A stretch of DNA of 64,000 nucleotides from Scatacola_A faecigallinarum (GTDB lineage: Bacteria > Pseudomonadota > Alphaproteobacteria > RF32 > CAG-239), in the NCBI GenBank assembly GCA_018713605.1, contig DVOM01000027.1, positions 8,908 through 72,907 of the forward strand, given 5' to 3'. Both the position numbers and the translations under genes were made by a program. This document shows positions 7,875 to 16,764 of the stretch, one piece after another. Every line of letters starts with the position of its first letter. The first letter of the stretch is position 1. The notes below the pieces were generated by a model that saw only the letters and a program-made list of their open reading frames with translations, was not told where the DNA came from and made no database searches.

Positions 7875-8558
7875 TTATTCAAACCGGCGCAGATATTTTT
7901 GCCAATCCTCACACCCCAGCTCTCTGAAAAATTCTTCTAAAAACACAAACATTACCTTATGTCTGATTTCGGCTTCCCTTTTGCCGCTCTCCGTATACAT
8001 CAGCCCTTTAAGCCGCAGAAGTTTTTCAAACATATGGTTAACCGCCGTCTCTTCGTTTTTGCCCTTGCTCTGATAAGCCTCCCGGCTCAGGTTTTCGCGC
8101 GGAAACATCTCCGGATCGAAAAATCTGCCGCTGCCCGCAACCGCATTAAACACGATTGTCCGCACAATGCCGACGGCGCCCATCGCGTCCAGCATGTCGG
8201 CATCCTGAACAATATGTCCGTTCTTGTCAAGTTTCTGCATACCGCTTAAATATTTGCTGTATCCCAGATTTGACACGATTTCCAAAACTGCGGCCGCAGT
8301 CTTACCGTCAGCGCCGCTCTCGTCCAGAATCCGGCGGGCATTTGTCAGCTTCGCGGCGTTCTCCGGTCCGAAAACCTTATAGTCGTCGCAGTCATGAAGC
8401 AGCGCCGCCAGTGCCACAATGTCTTCATCGCCGTTCTCCGTCCGGCACAAATGCAGTGCCGTCTTGCAAACCCGGACACTGTGTTCCCAGTCGTGCATCG
8501 ATTTCTCGTTTCCGAGCAGTTCCCGAACTGCCGCAGCAGCCTTTTCCCTGACACTCAT
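7875..8558 (-). CDS. HD-domain phosphohydrolase (YedJ-like)
   Basis: 227 residues with the HD metal-binding signature: H22-x-W-E-H (MHDWEHSVRV), HD pair in ALLHDCDDY (about 53-61) and a distal Asp in IVQDADMLDAMGAVGIVRTI (about 116-135). This arrangement matches the YedJ/YpgQ group of small HD hydrolases that act on nucleotides or related phosphates. Its ATG overlaps the ruvC stop (ATGA), so it is translationally coupled to ruvC. The exact substrate cannot be inferred. Confidence 0.8.
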   Translation of the reverse strand: MSVREKAAAAVRELLGNEKSMHDWEHSVRVCKTALHLCRTENGDEDIVALAALLHDCDDYKVFGPENAAKLTNARRILDESGADGKTAAAVLEIVSNLGYSKYLSGMQKLDKNGHIVQDADMLDAMGAVGIVRTIVFNAVAGSGRFFDPEMFPRENLSREAYQSKGKNEETAVNHMFEKLLRLKGLMYTESGKREAEIRHKVMFVFLEEFFRELGCEDWQKYLRRFE

Positions 8559-9046
8559 TTAAAACCCCTGATGCTGTGCGCTCCGTGAAAACTGTTATGG
8601 CAAATGGCCGCCGCCAGCGCGTCGGAAGAGTCGTTGTTTTTCGGCTTACAGCCCGGCAGCAGAATTTTTACCATCGTTTCTACCTGCCCCTTTTCGGCAT
8701 GGCCCACCCCGACCACCGCCTTTTTAATCTGGTTCGGTTCATATTCGGTCAGCGGAATCCGATAAGTCGCCGGCGCCAGAATAACGACGCCCCGTGCCTG
8801 CCCGAGCTTAATCGTCGATACGGCATTCGAATTCAGAAAGACCTGTTCTATGGCTGCCTCGTCCGGTTTGTAAAACTCAATAACGTCGCAGAGCGTCTTA
8901 TAAATCGTATAAAGCCGCTCGGTCAAATCTGTTTTCGGTTCGGTTTTGATAAACCCGTCGGCCACATAGCGGACACGGTTGTTTTCGACTTCAATAATTC
9001 CCCAGCCGGTAGACGACAAACTCGGGTCAAGCCCCAATATCCGCAT
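8555..9046 (-). CDS. ruvC: Crossover junction endodeoxyribonuclease RuvC
   Basis: 163-residue Holliday junction resolvase. RNase H fold with the acidic residues visible: Asp7 in MRILGLDPSLSSTGWG, Glu near EAAIEQVFL, and the terminal Asp pair in NDSSDALAAAICH. The start at 9046 matches the family; the frame extends upstream but the extra residues are not RuvC. Overlaps the HD gene by four bases. Usually followed by ruvA; here two extra genes intervene. Confidence 0.95.
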   Translation of the reverse strand: MRILGLDPSLSSTGWGIIEVENNRVRYVADGFIKTEPKTDLTERLYTIYKTLCDVIEFYKPDEAAIEQVFLNSNAVSTIKLGQARGVVILAPATYRIPLTEYEPNQIKKAVVGVGHAEKGQVETMVKILLPGCKPKNNDSSDALAAAICHNSFHGAHSIRGFK

Positions 9047-9073
9047 TTTCTTTTCCTTATTTAAAATGAATAA

Positions 9074-9099
9074 GGGCACATTCCGCAAAGAACGTGCCC
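9074..9099 (-). terminator. Hairpin between yebC and ruvC
   Basis: GGGCAC (9074-9079) pairs with GTGCCC (9094-9099), extended by TTC/GAA. On the minus strand it follows yebC but the T run after it is weak, so it may only attenuate read-through into ruvC. Confidence 0.4.
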
Positions 9100-9106
9100 C
9101 GAAAAA

Positions 9107-9868
9107 TCAGTCTTCGGAAGCTTCCAAAGCCCTCATAACCTCATCCGAGAACTCGGCGTTGTGGTAAACTTTCTGAACATCGTCGTCATCTTCCAAAGCG
9201 TCGACAAATTCCAGAAACTTCTGCGCGGTTTCCAAATCGCTGATGTCGGTTTTAACCGTCGCTTTCCAGTCCAGACGCGAGGCCGAAGGCGTGCCGAAAG
9301 CTTTTTCCAACGCTTCGGTAACCGCATTCAAATCCTCGGGAACCGTTTCAATCTCATGTGCATCTTCGTCGGAAACCACATCATTGGCTCCGGCTTCCAG
9401 CGCCGTTTCAAACATTTTGTCGGCATCGGTCGCATCGGCCGGATATTTGATATAGCCGATTCGCTCAAAATTGAAAGCCACCGAGCCGCTCTCGCCCATA
9501 ACGCCGCCGCGTTTTCCGAAAATGGTACGGACATTGCCGGCCGTCCGGTTCTTGTTGTCGGTCATTGCTTCGACGATAACCGCTACCTTGCCGGGGCCAA
9601 ACCCCTCGTAACGGGCCGAAACATAATCGTTGCCGCCAGCCGTCTGGCTCGCTTTGGCAATGGCGCGTTCAATATTGTCTTTCGGCATGCTCTCGGCACG
9701 GGCGGCCTGAATGGCCAGACGCAGGCGCGGGTTTTTGTCGGGTTCCGGCAAACCACTCTTGGCGGCAATGGTAATATCACGGGCCAGTTTGGCAAATACG
9801 CGCGCCTTTTTGGCATCCTGGGCACCTTTACGATACATGATGTTTTTAAACTGGGAATGTCCAGACAT
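9107..9868 (-). CDS. yebC: YebC/TACO1-family regulator
   Basis: 253-residue YebC/PmpR family protein. The N-terminal signature MSGHSQFKNIMYRKGAQDAK is characteristic (most relatives read GHSKWxxI), followed by RLRLAIQAARAESMPKDNIERAI and the YEGFGPGKVAVIVEAMTDN block. Members help translation of difficult sequences or act as transcription regulators. Gene order yebC-ruvC-ruvA-ruvB is widely conserved. Confidence 0.93.
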   Translation of the reverse strand: MSGHSQFKNIMYRKGAQDAKKARVFAKLARDITIAAKSGLPEPDKNPRLRLAIQAARAESMPKDNIERAIAKASQTAGGNDYVSARYEGFGPGKVAVIVEAMTDNKNRTAGNVRTIFGKRGGVMGESGSVAFNFERIGYIKYPADATDADKMFETALEAGANDVVSDEDAHEIETVPEDLNAVTEALEKAFGTPSASRLDWKATVKTDISDLETAQKFLEFVDALEDDDDVQKVYHNAEFSDEVMRALEASED

Positions 9869-9974
9869 ACAAAATCTCCTTAAAAATCCAAATTCTTCAT
9901 TTGATTAAGGCCATATATACGCTAAAGCCGTTTTTTCCGCAACATTTTTTTGCAAAAAATAACACCTTTGGCAC

Positions 9975-10745
9975 TTATTTAAGGATAATGTAATCGAGCT
10001 TTTCGTTCGTTGCCTGAATAACCTTGATGCCGACCCCGTTCAGATCAAGAATGCCGCCCGGCTGATACGGATAGGAAACATTACGGAAATAACCGCTGTC
10101 GCCGTCTGCCTTGCTGTAATCCAGCAGCGTAAATTTCAAACGTCCCAGATTCAGCCCTTCATATTTAATGTCAAAACCCTTGACCGGTTCGGTCTGCACG
10201 CTTTTGGAGGTTGTAATCTGCACCATTTTGAAATTGTCCGGATACGGAACAAAATCCGTTTCCAACAACGCCAGACGCCCGTTGCGGATTTGGCCGATGC
10301 GGTTGTAGAAAGTGCCGTCCCGACGAACCAGCGCCACAAAATTTTTCAGTTTGGTGTCAATCAGCACAAAATCCGTACCGTCAATCGTCACTTCGCCGAC
10401 AGCCCGCACCCGCTCGCCTTTCTGATACGCTACCGGAACCGATCCGCAGTTCAGCACGCCGTCAACGTTGGCGGTCAGATATTCGCTGCGGTAAATGTCC
10501 TTACGGTAAATTTTGGTGTCAACCACCGTATAACCGGTATAGGCTGTCAGAATAACATTGTGTTTAAAGTTGTTTTCCTCAACGTAGTCGGAACTGACCA
10601 GCTCGTTGTCGTCGCCGTAAAAGGAAATCGAATAGGTGCTGAAGTATTCAATAAACGTGTTCCTGAAACCCAGGACATCGTGGTTTCCCGCGCTGAAGCA
10701 GGAACTTAAAGCCAGACACGAAACCAAAACCGCCAATTTTTTCAT
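9975..10745 (-). CDS. Putative lipoprotein of unknown function
   Basis: 256 residues beginning with a lipoprotein signal (MKKLAVLVSCLALSSCFSAG; lipobox LSSC, Cys16). The mature part is beta-rich with no family that I recognise; Asp at +3/+4 is absent, so outer-membrane sorting is plausible. It lies alone between yebC (same strand) and the divergent prmA. The promoter should be in the 92-base gap shared with prmA. Confidence 0.65.
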   Translation of the reverse strand: MKKLAVLVSCLALSSCFSAGNHDVLGFRNTFIEYFSTYSISFYGDDNELVSSDYVEENNFKHNVILTAYTGYTVVDTKIYRKDIYRSEYLTANVDGVLNCGSVPVAYQKGERVRAVGEVTIDGTDFVLIDTKLKNFVALVRRDGTFYNRIGQIRNGRLALLETDFVPYPDNFKMVQITTSKSVQTEPVKGFDIKYEGLNLGRLKFTLLDYSKADGDSGYFRNVSYPYQPGGILDLNGVGIKVIQATNEKLDYIILK

Positions 10746-10837
10746 CGAATAATCTCTATTTTAGTGTTCAATAATTTTAATTAATATACTATAATCCGCC
10801 GTTAGTAAACAAATGATTATAACTTATTAGGAACAAT

Positions 10838-11719
10838 TTGATGACGGATAAAAGCGGCAGCTGCCGGGTCGTAACCTTCGCCCCGGTCAAAAGTCTGGAC
10901 GATTTCACTCAGGAACGGCTGGAAGAATTTTTCGACGTCGTTTCGGTCGATTACACCGACGACGGCTTGGAAATTTACAAAGGCTATAAAAACGCTTCGT
11001 TTAAGGAAGAGGAACTGGCAGCATTCATTGCCGCAAACGGTCTCGACCTGCCCGCCTGCACGATTGAACTGCTCGAAAGCGCCAACTGGCTCAAGGACTA
11101 TGTCATTCAGTTCGCGCCGGTTGAAGTTGAAGACTTTCTCATTTACGGCGTTCACGAAAAGAAAGCGCCGCAGACCGACAAACTGGCCATTCGCATTTAT
11201 GCCGCCACCGCTTTCGGTTCAGAACACCAGACCACCAAATCCTGCCTCAGGGCACTCAGCGAGCTCAACAGAAAAAACGTGCCGCACACCCGTATTCTCG
11301 ACGTCGGCACCGGCTCGGGAATATTGTCGCTGGCCGCTGCCAAACTTTGGCGCGAAACCGCGCAGATTACCGCCGTGGACATTGACGAAGAAGCCGTCAT
11401 CGTTACCCGCGGCAACGCCGAAGACAACGGTCTTGAAAAATTCATCACCGCCGGCGTCAGCAACGGCTATCAGTCCGAACTGATATCGAAAAACGCCCCC
11501 TATGACATTATATTTGCCAATATTCTGGCCCGCCCGCTGATTGAAATGGCGCCCGACCTGGCTCAAAATCTTAAACCCGGCGGTTTTTGCATTCTGTCTG
11601 GCTTTGTCGGCGATCAGGAAAACTGGGTCATCAAAGCGCACGAAGAACAGGGGCTTTCTCTGGTAAAAATATATGAAATGGACAACTGGCGCGCCGCACT
11701 CATGGAGAAAAAAGCATGA
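10838..11719 (+). CDS. prmA: Ribosomal protein L11 methyltransferase PrmA
   Basis: 293-residue class I SAM-dependent methyltransferase that trimethylates ribosomal protein L11. An N-terminal substrate-binding domain (about 1-95) precedes the Rossmann domain: motif I ILDVGTGSGILSLAAAKLW (about 148-166), acidic loop AVDIDEEAV, and the PrmA-type motif FANILARPLI (about 226-235, the N-I-L of the family). The stop overlaps the next start (ATGA), so it is coupled to the aminopeptidase gene. Confidence 0.93.
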   Translation: MMTDKSGSCRVVTFAPVKSLDDFTQERLEEFFDVVSVDYTDDGLEIYKGYKNASFKEEELAAFIAANGLDLPACTIELLESANWLKDYVIQFAPVEVEDFLIYGVHEKKAPQTDKLAIRIYAATAFGSEHQTTKSCLRALSELNRKNVPHTRILDVGTGSGILSLAAAKLWRETAQITAVDIDEEAVIVTRGNAEDNGLEKFITAGVSNGYQSELISKNAPYDIIFANILARPLIEMAPDLAQNLKPGGFCILSGFVGDQENWVIKAHEEQGLSLVKIYEMDNWRAALMEKKA

Positions 11720-13443
11720 CGCTCAAAGAACTGCAGACAGCCGTAAAAAAAAGCAAACTGAACGCCTATATCGTTACCCGTTCCAATATGTTCATCGGGC
11801 AGGATCTGCTTGACGACGAAAATCCGCTGCAGGCGCTGACCGGGTTCAGCGGCTCGGCGGGAACCTTGGTCGTCACGCCCGACAAGGCCTTTCTGCTGGT
11901 TGACGGCAGATATGAGATTCAGGCGGCCCGACAGACGAACCCGGACGAAGTCAAAATAATCTGCGGCCGAAACAATTTGCTTGCCCAATGCCTGACCGGC
12001 CTTTTCGGCGGCAAGCCTGCCAAAGTCGGTTTCAACAGCTTTACCAACGCCGTCCGAGGCATCGAGCGGCTGGCCGAACGTTTTCCGGACATAGCTTTCA
12101 TCCCCGACACATCGCAAATCTTTGCCAACAACATCTTTGGCCGTCCCTGCCGGGTTTTTGAACACAAAATCGAATTTTGCGGCGTCGGGCGCAACGAAAA
12201 AATCGGCGGCATCAGCAGCCGTATCGGTTCCTGCGGCTGCGACGCTTACCTCTTCACGGCCGCCGACAGCGTTTCCTGGCTTTTAAACATCCGTTCCGAC
12301 GCGCTCCCCGACACGCCGCTGGTCCGTGCCTACGCGCTGTTGGACAAAGACGGACGCATTACCCTGTTCGGCGACAACCTGAACTTTGACTTCGAACCGG
12401 CAGACTTCGGGGTCGAACCTCTGGCCAAACTTCCCAGAGCTTTGAAAGCATACAAAAACAAAACCGTCGGCTTTGACGCGGAAACGACGCCGTATTTTTT
12501 TCGCCAGCTGTTTGCCGAACGCAAGATTGCCGAGCATCCGCTGGAAGATTTCTGTCAAACGGCCAAAGCCGAAAAAAACCCGGTCGAAATCAGCGGAATT
12601 GAAGCGGCGCATTTGCGCGACGGCGTCGCCATGGTTCGTTTTCTGCACTGGCTGTCCAGCAACTGGCCGGGAAAAACCGAACTTGACGTTGTCAAAAAAC
12701 TGCATGATTTCCGCGCTCAAGGGGAAAACTACTGGTCAGAAAGTTTCGGCACCATTGCCGCCGCCGGCCCGGACGGCGCCGTCGTCCATTATCAGCCCGC
12801 TGCCGAAACCGACCGGAAACTGGAAGAAGGCTCTCTGCTTCTGCTCGACAGCGGTGCACAGTATTTCGACGGAACGACCGACATTACCCGCACCATCGCC
12901 CTCGGCACGCCAAGCCCGGAAATGTGCGACAACTTCACTTTGGTTTTAAAAGCACATATTGCCCTGGCTTCACAAAAGTTTATCGACGGCACCGACGGCA
13001 TGTCGCTGGACAAGATTGCCCGCAGCCCGATGTGGAACGAGGGCAAAGACTACAAACACGGCACCGGCCACGGCGTCGGCTGTTTTCTCAATGTCCACGA
13101 AGGGCCTCAGAATATCGGCATGTACAGCTCTTCATATCCCCTGCGCAAAAACATGATTCTTTCTGTCGAACCGGGATATTACCAAGAAGGCGCCTATGGC
13201 ATCCGCATCGAAAACCTTGTCCGGGTTGCCGCCTGCGAACAGACTGATTTTGCGAAAGATTTTCTGGAATTTAAAATTTTGACGCTCTGCCCCGTTGATA
13301 AACAACCGGTTAATAAATATTTAATGAGCAGCGGAGAGATATCCTGGCTGAACAACTATCACAAACAGGTTTATGAACGGCTCTCGCCGTTCCTGAACGC
13401 AAGCGAAAAGAACTGGTTAAAGGATGCCTGCTCTCCGCTGTGA
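11716..13443 (+). CDS. pepP: Xaa-Pro aminopeptidase (M24B)
   Basis: 575-residue three-domain aminopeptidase P of the large type: two creatinase-like N-terminal domains (about 1-300) and a pita-bread catalytic domain. Metal ligands are visible: LDSGAQYFDGTTDITRT (two Asp), GTGHGVGCFLNVHEGPQ (His), SVEPGYY and GIRIENL (two Glu). It releases N-terminal residues next to proline, in the cytoplasm. The gene symbol is by family; alphaproteobacterial forms are often simply named Xaa-Pro aminopeptidase. Overlaps prmA by four bases. Confidence 0.9.
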   Translation: MTLKELQTAVKKSKLNAYIVTRSNMFIGQDLLDDENPLQALTGFSGSAGTLVVTPDKAFLLVDGRYEIQAARQTNPDEVKIICGRNNLLAQCLTGLFGGKPAKVGFNSFTNAVRGIERLAERFPDIAFIPDTSQIFANNIFGRPCRVFEHKIEFCGVGRNEKIGGISSRIGSCGCDAYLFTAADSVSWLLNIRSDALPDTPLVRAYALLDKDGRITLFGDNLNFDFEPADFGVEPLAKLPRALKAYKNKTVGFDAETTPYFFRQLFAERKIAEHPLEDFCQTAKAEKNPVEISGIEAAHLRDGVAMVRFLHWLSSNWPGKTELDVVKKLHDFRAQGENYWSESFGTIAAAGPDGAVVHYQPAAETDRKLEEGSLLLLDSGAQYFDGTTDITRTIALGTPSPEMCDNFTLVLKAHIALASQKFIDGTDGMSLDKIARSPMWNEGKDYKHGTGHGVGCFLNVHEGPQNIGMYSSSYPLRKNMILSVEPGYYQEGAYGIRIENLVRVAACEQTDFAKDFLEFKILTLCPVDKQPVNKYLMSSGEISWLNNYHKQVYERLSPFLNASEKNWLKDACSPL

Positions 13444-13469
13444 GTTTCAACACGATGCGGAGAAAAAAG

Positions 13470-13931
13470 ATGATAAAACTTCTGTGGGCTTTTATGATTA
13501 TGGTTGCGCTGGCCATTCCCCTGCATGCCGAACTGACATACGAAGGGGCTTACAACCCGAACCAGAATCTGCAGGAATATTTCGACGAAGCCTATCCGAA
13601 TTATGACAAGCCGATAATTTACGTCTTTTTCAACAACGATCCCTGCTTCCAGTGCCCGCAGACCATTGAACTGATAGAACAGGTCTACAACCGGAACTAT
13701 CAGAACAAATACAGCCTGTTTCTGATTAATTACCAAAATGACGACGAATATAACTTCATCGAAACCTACGACTTGAATCAGCCGTTGGAGGTTGTTCTGG
13801 TCGACGTCGCCGACGGACAGAGCATCGGCTACAAGAAACTGGAGAATCTTCAAAACCAGATTTCCGATCCGGTCAGTTTTTCGGAAAACCTCCAATATCA
13901 GATAAACTCCTTTTTCAACGGGGAAGACTGA
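13470..13931 (+). CDS. Exported thioredoxin-fold protein
   Basis: About 153 residues from the ATG at 13470, which has GGAG 8 bases upstream; an in-frame GTG at 13440 would add ten residues before the signal peptide. The signal peptide is MIKLLWAFMIMVALAIPLHA. The mature part has a thioredoxin-like start: IIYVFFNNDPCFQCPQTIELIEQVY, with an active-site-like CFQC. The cis-proline region may be PLEVVLVD. It is probably a periplasmic thiol-disulfide protein, but the fold is judged only from the pattern. Third gene of the prmA operon. Its 3' end overlaps the converging methyltransferase gene by 17 bases. Confidence 0.65.
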   Translation: MIKLLWAFMIMVALAIPLHAELTYEGAYNPNQNLQEYFDEAYPNYDKPIIYVFFNNDPCFQCPQTIELIEQVYNRNYQNKYSLFLINYQNDDEYNFIETYDLNQPLEVVLVDVADGQSIGYKKLENLQNQISDPVSFSENLQYQINSFFNGED

Positions 13932-14736
13932 TGTCCGCCGCTCTCCCGGCCGGAGGCTGTTTCCTGATAATGACGCAGAAATCCGTCATCTCGTTTGTAA
14001 TCCGCATTTTTGCCAGCCGGCGCTTTGAAAAACAATCCTTCGCAAAAATAACTTCGGCATTGTACTGCGCTTTCAGCCGGCTGAAAATATCCCTTCCGTA
14101 AGCCCGGACATGGTCATGTTGCCCATAGTATTTTTCCCGCTCTTCCGGTGACGTGATTGAATTGTCCTGAAAAGTTTTTTCCAACCCCATATAGACGGGG
14201 AAATTAAGCAGAAACAAGCCTCCCGGCTTCAAGACCCGCAGCAGCTCGGTCAAAAACTTGCTCTCGTCCATAATGTGTTCCATAACCTGATTGCTCAAAA
14301 CGACATCAAACGTATTGTCGGCAAAAGACAAGTTCGTAACATCCTCTTTCCGGCAGCGGCAGAATCTGTAACGCTCGGGCGACAAATCCATCGGCACATA
14401 ATCAACAAGCGGATAACGCCCTATCAAATCACAGATACACTTTTCCGGAGCCGTATGCAAAACACGTATCGGCTTACGGGTATTCAAAAAATATTTCTTA
14501 TAAATAAAAAACAGGAACCGGTGCCGTTCCAGCGAACGGCAATAAGGACACTTGACCGCGAACCGGGGCTTGCCGACCATATCCATAAACCGGCCGTAGC
14601 GATTGCAGACCGGACAAAAATAAACGCCTCCCGTCAGCGGACGAAAATACTTTATTTTTATTCCGAATATCGTAACGACCCGATGATATTTTTCATTTTT
14701 TATCGAAAAAAAGAACCGCAGCAGCTTTCGCAACAT
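13915..14736 (-). CDS. SAM-dependent methyltransferase with zinc-binding N-terminus
   Basis: About 273 residues from ATG 14736 (GGAG 6 bases upstream). Residues 14-29 carry the short module KYHRVVTIFGIKIKYF shared with other proteins of this locus. Next is a CPVC ... CPYCRSLERHR zinc-ribbon-like segment (about 42-73), then a Methyltransf_11 domain: RVLHTAPEKC in place of motif I, YVPMDLSPERY, NTFDVVLSNQVMEHI (about 143-157) and LLRVLKPGGLFLLNFP. Probably modifies a glycan or a glycan precursor. It is the last gene of the leftward glycan operon. Confidence 0.8.
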   Translation of the reverse strand: MLRKLLRFFFSIKNEKYHRVVTIFGIKIKYFRPLTGGVYFCPVCNRYGRFMDMVGKPRFAVKCPYCRSLERHRFLFFIYKKYFLNTRKPIRVLHTAPEKCICDLIGRYPLVDYVPMDLSPERYRFCRCRKEDVTNLSFADNTFDVVLSNQVMEHIMDESKFLTELLRVLKPGGLFLLNFPVYMGLEKTFQDNSITSPEEREKYYGQHDHVRAYGRDIFSRLKAQYNAEVIFAKDCFSKRRLAKMRITNEMTDFCVIIRKQPPAGRAADISLPR

Positions 14737-14817
14737 CACACACTCCACCCGGGCAGACAAACTTGAATCATGAAAATCAGCACATTGAAAACATATACTT
14801 TTTCTCTTAACTAAGCC

Positions 14818-16743
14818 TTAACGTCCGATGTTTTTCCGCCGCCCACGGCAAATCCGTAAAAAAATATTCCGCAGCCTTTGTTTCAGTTCCCAAATACGAT
14901 AATAAATTTTCGGAGTTCGCGCCTTTCTTATAAAATTCAAATTATCGTTATCCTCACTGCGAAAAAGATTCCATAACGTATAAGGTTTAGCCATTTCAGA
15001 AGCGCCGACCGCCTCCAATCCGACCTCGCTGAAAGGAACGCTTCCCAAAAATTCTGCCCATTGCCTGTTTTCGGAATGCAGCAACATACCAAAATATCTC
15101 TTAAATATGTTGGAAGAATAAACGGAAATATTATTCTTGTGTTCAAAACAACTCATTTCGCGGCAAAAATCCAAAATACCGCAAAGATATTCCTCATGTC
15201 CCCACTTCAAAAGCAAAGAATTGTCAATGTTTTCCAAAACCGGTTCAATCCTGCCGCCCGGACATTCCCTGTATCCCAAAGTCTGACCTTGAGGACATCG
15301 GCAAAGAGCCTCGAGCCAAAGCATACAGCCGAGGGAAATCGTCATATAGGTTATTTTCCGGGATTTCTCATAATCGGTATTTACGGAATTATAAAAATAA
15401 AAAGTTGTAATTCTCCGACCGGCGTCAAGTTCGGAAACAATACTTTCCAGCATATCCTGCGTTCTGCCGGAACCGCACAAATCAACAAACGCAAATTTGC
15501 GGTCAAAATCTATTTCCTGCCTCAAATACCTTTTTAGCAGTTTCCTGTTTTGCTCATGCGCGGCAATAACTTCCGCCTTCAAACCGTCGGAAGCAAGTGC
15601 TGCTTTCTCGTATATCTCGACTTGCTTAGCCGATTTATCGGCATTGCTTACGTCAAAATACTTCTTCAAAACATCAAAACCTATTCCCAGCCGCAAAGCC
15701 AGCCGCTCAAAACAAAAACTGCGCTTATATTCGCCAAACGTCATCCGAATAAATTCATCAATGTTCTCACAGCCCGGAATACGCAAAGACAGTCTGGAAC
15801 CATAAAAATAATGCGTTCTCAGACTAAGTTTTTTGGCAGCAATAATAACATCGGCAATTTTTTTCAACACAAAACCGTCTCTGGCTATAAAATACAAATC
15901 AGTTATCCCTTCACCTGACGAAATGTTTAACAGCCAGCTGACATAAGAATATAAGATTGCCCCGGAAAACGATACTCCGAAACCGTAAATGGAATCTTCG
16001 GAGGCGGAATCATTCAACAGCCGCGAACATCCAAAATATGCCTGAAATTCAAGTGTATTGCCGCTTCGAAGCAACGTTTTCTCATAAGATTTCAAAACTT
16101 TTGGCGCAAAAAAATCTGCATTTATCCTCAACACCCTCGCATTATCGACATCAGTCTTCAAATTATCTCCGCAATGCCGCCACTTTCTGTAATCCGCCCT
16201 ATAAAAATCCTTTATATGCCGATACAGATCCCCGCGCTCTTTGCTCCGTTTCAACTCACCCGAAACAAAAATCGGAATATCGTTAAAAATATCGTCAAAC
16301 TGCAACAAAATTTTACGTATCTGCTCTGCAGTCAAATACATATCCGAAACAAGAATAACCTGCGCTTTTTCCTTCAGCAGCTTCCGAACCTTTTCAATAT
16401 TCTCATAAATCGGTACGGCATTACGATATTCCGTTTCCAGTTCAAGATTTACCAGTTTTTCCGATAATGTTTCGGACAAACGAAAGTTATTGGCAATTAA
16501 ACGATATATTTCCTCCAATGTTATTTCACTGTGTCCATGGCGAGATTTGTTAGCTTTCTTCAAAAACAACGCCGTATCAACCCTGATTGAAGCAAAATTC
16601 TGCCGAAAAAAAATATCTGTTTGACGAAAAGAAACATCATTACAAATTTTATCCTGCATTATGGCAAAAATTCCATGTGCCGAAGCGGTCCGCCGCGTAA
16701 TCAGCGTATCCCAGACGTCAAACGAATATAACCAGTCAGCCAT
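14818..16743 (-). CDS. Large HAD-like protein of the glycan locus
   Basis: About 641 residues, starting at ATG 16743 with AGGA upstream. The N-terminus has the HAD motif I form SFDVWDTLITRR (Asp nucleophile and Asp+2 replaced by Trp-Asp: D-V-W-D-T), with a possible motif II in VILVSDMYLTAEQI and motif III/IV in HCGDNLKTDVDNAR. The remaining 400 residues are predicted mixed alpha/beta with IARDGFVLKKIADVI and FVDLCGSGRTQDML, a combination seen in HAD-containing proteins of capsule and O-antigen loci. Exact role unknown; probably acts on a sugar phosphate or assists a transferase. Confidence 0.65.
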   Translation of the reverse strand: MADWLYSFDVWDTLITRRTASAHGIFAIMQDKICNDVSFRQTDIFFRQNFASIRVDTALFLKKANKSRHGHSEITLEEIYRLIANNFRLSETLSEKLVNLELETEYRNAVPIYENIEKVRKLLKEKAQVILVSDMYLTAEQIRKILLQFDDIFNDIPIFVSGELKRSKERGDLYRHIKDFYRADYRKWRHCGDNLKTDVDNARVLRINADFFAPKVLKSYEKTLLRSGNTLEFQAYFGCSRLLNDSASEDSIYGFGVSFSGAILYSYVSWLLNISSGEGITDLYFIARDGFVLKKIADVIIAAKKLSLRTHYFYGSRLSLRIPGCENIDEFIRMTFGEYKRSFCFERLALRLGIGFDVLKKYFDVSNADKSAKQVEIYEKAALASDGLKAEVIAAHEQNRKLLKRYLRQEIDFDRKFAFVDLCGSGRTQDMLESIVSELDAGRRITTFYFYNSVNTDYEKSRKITYMTISLGCMLWLEALCRCPQGQTLGYRECPGGRIEPVLENIDNSLLLKWGHEEYLCGILDFCREMSCFEHKNNISVYSSNIFKRYFGMLLHSENRQWAEFLGSVPFSEVGLEAVGASEMAKPYTLWNLFRSEDNDNLNFIRKARTPKIYYRIWELKQRLRNIFLRICRGRRKNIGR

Positions 16744-16764
16744 CCGCAATCCTTCCCGTTTATC

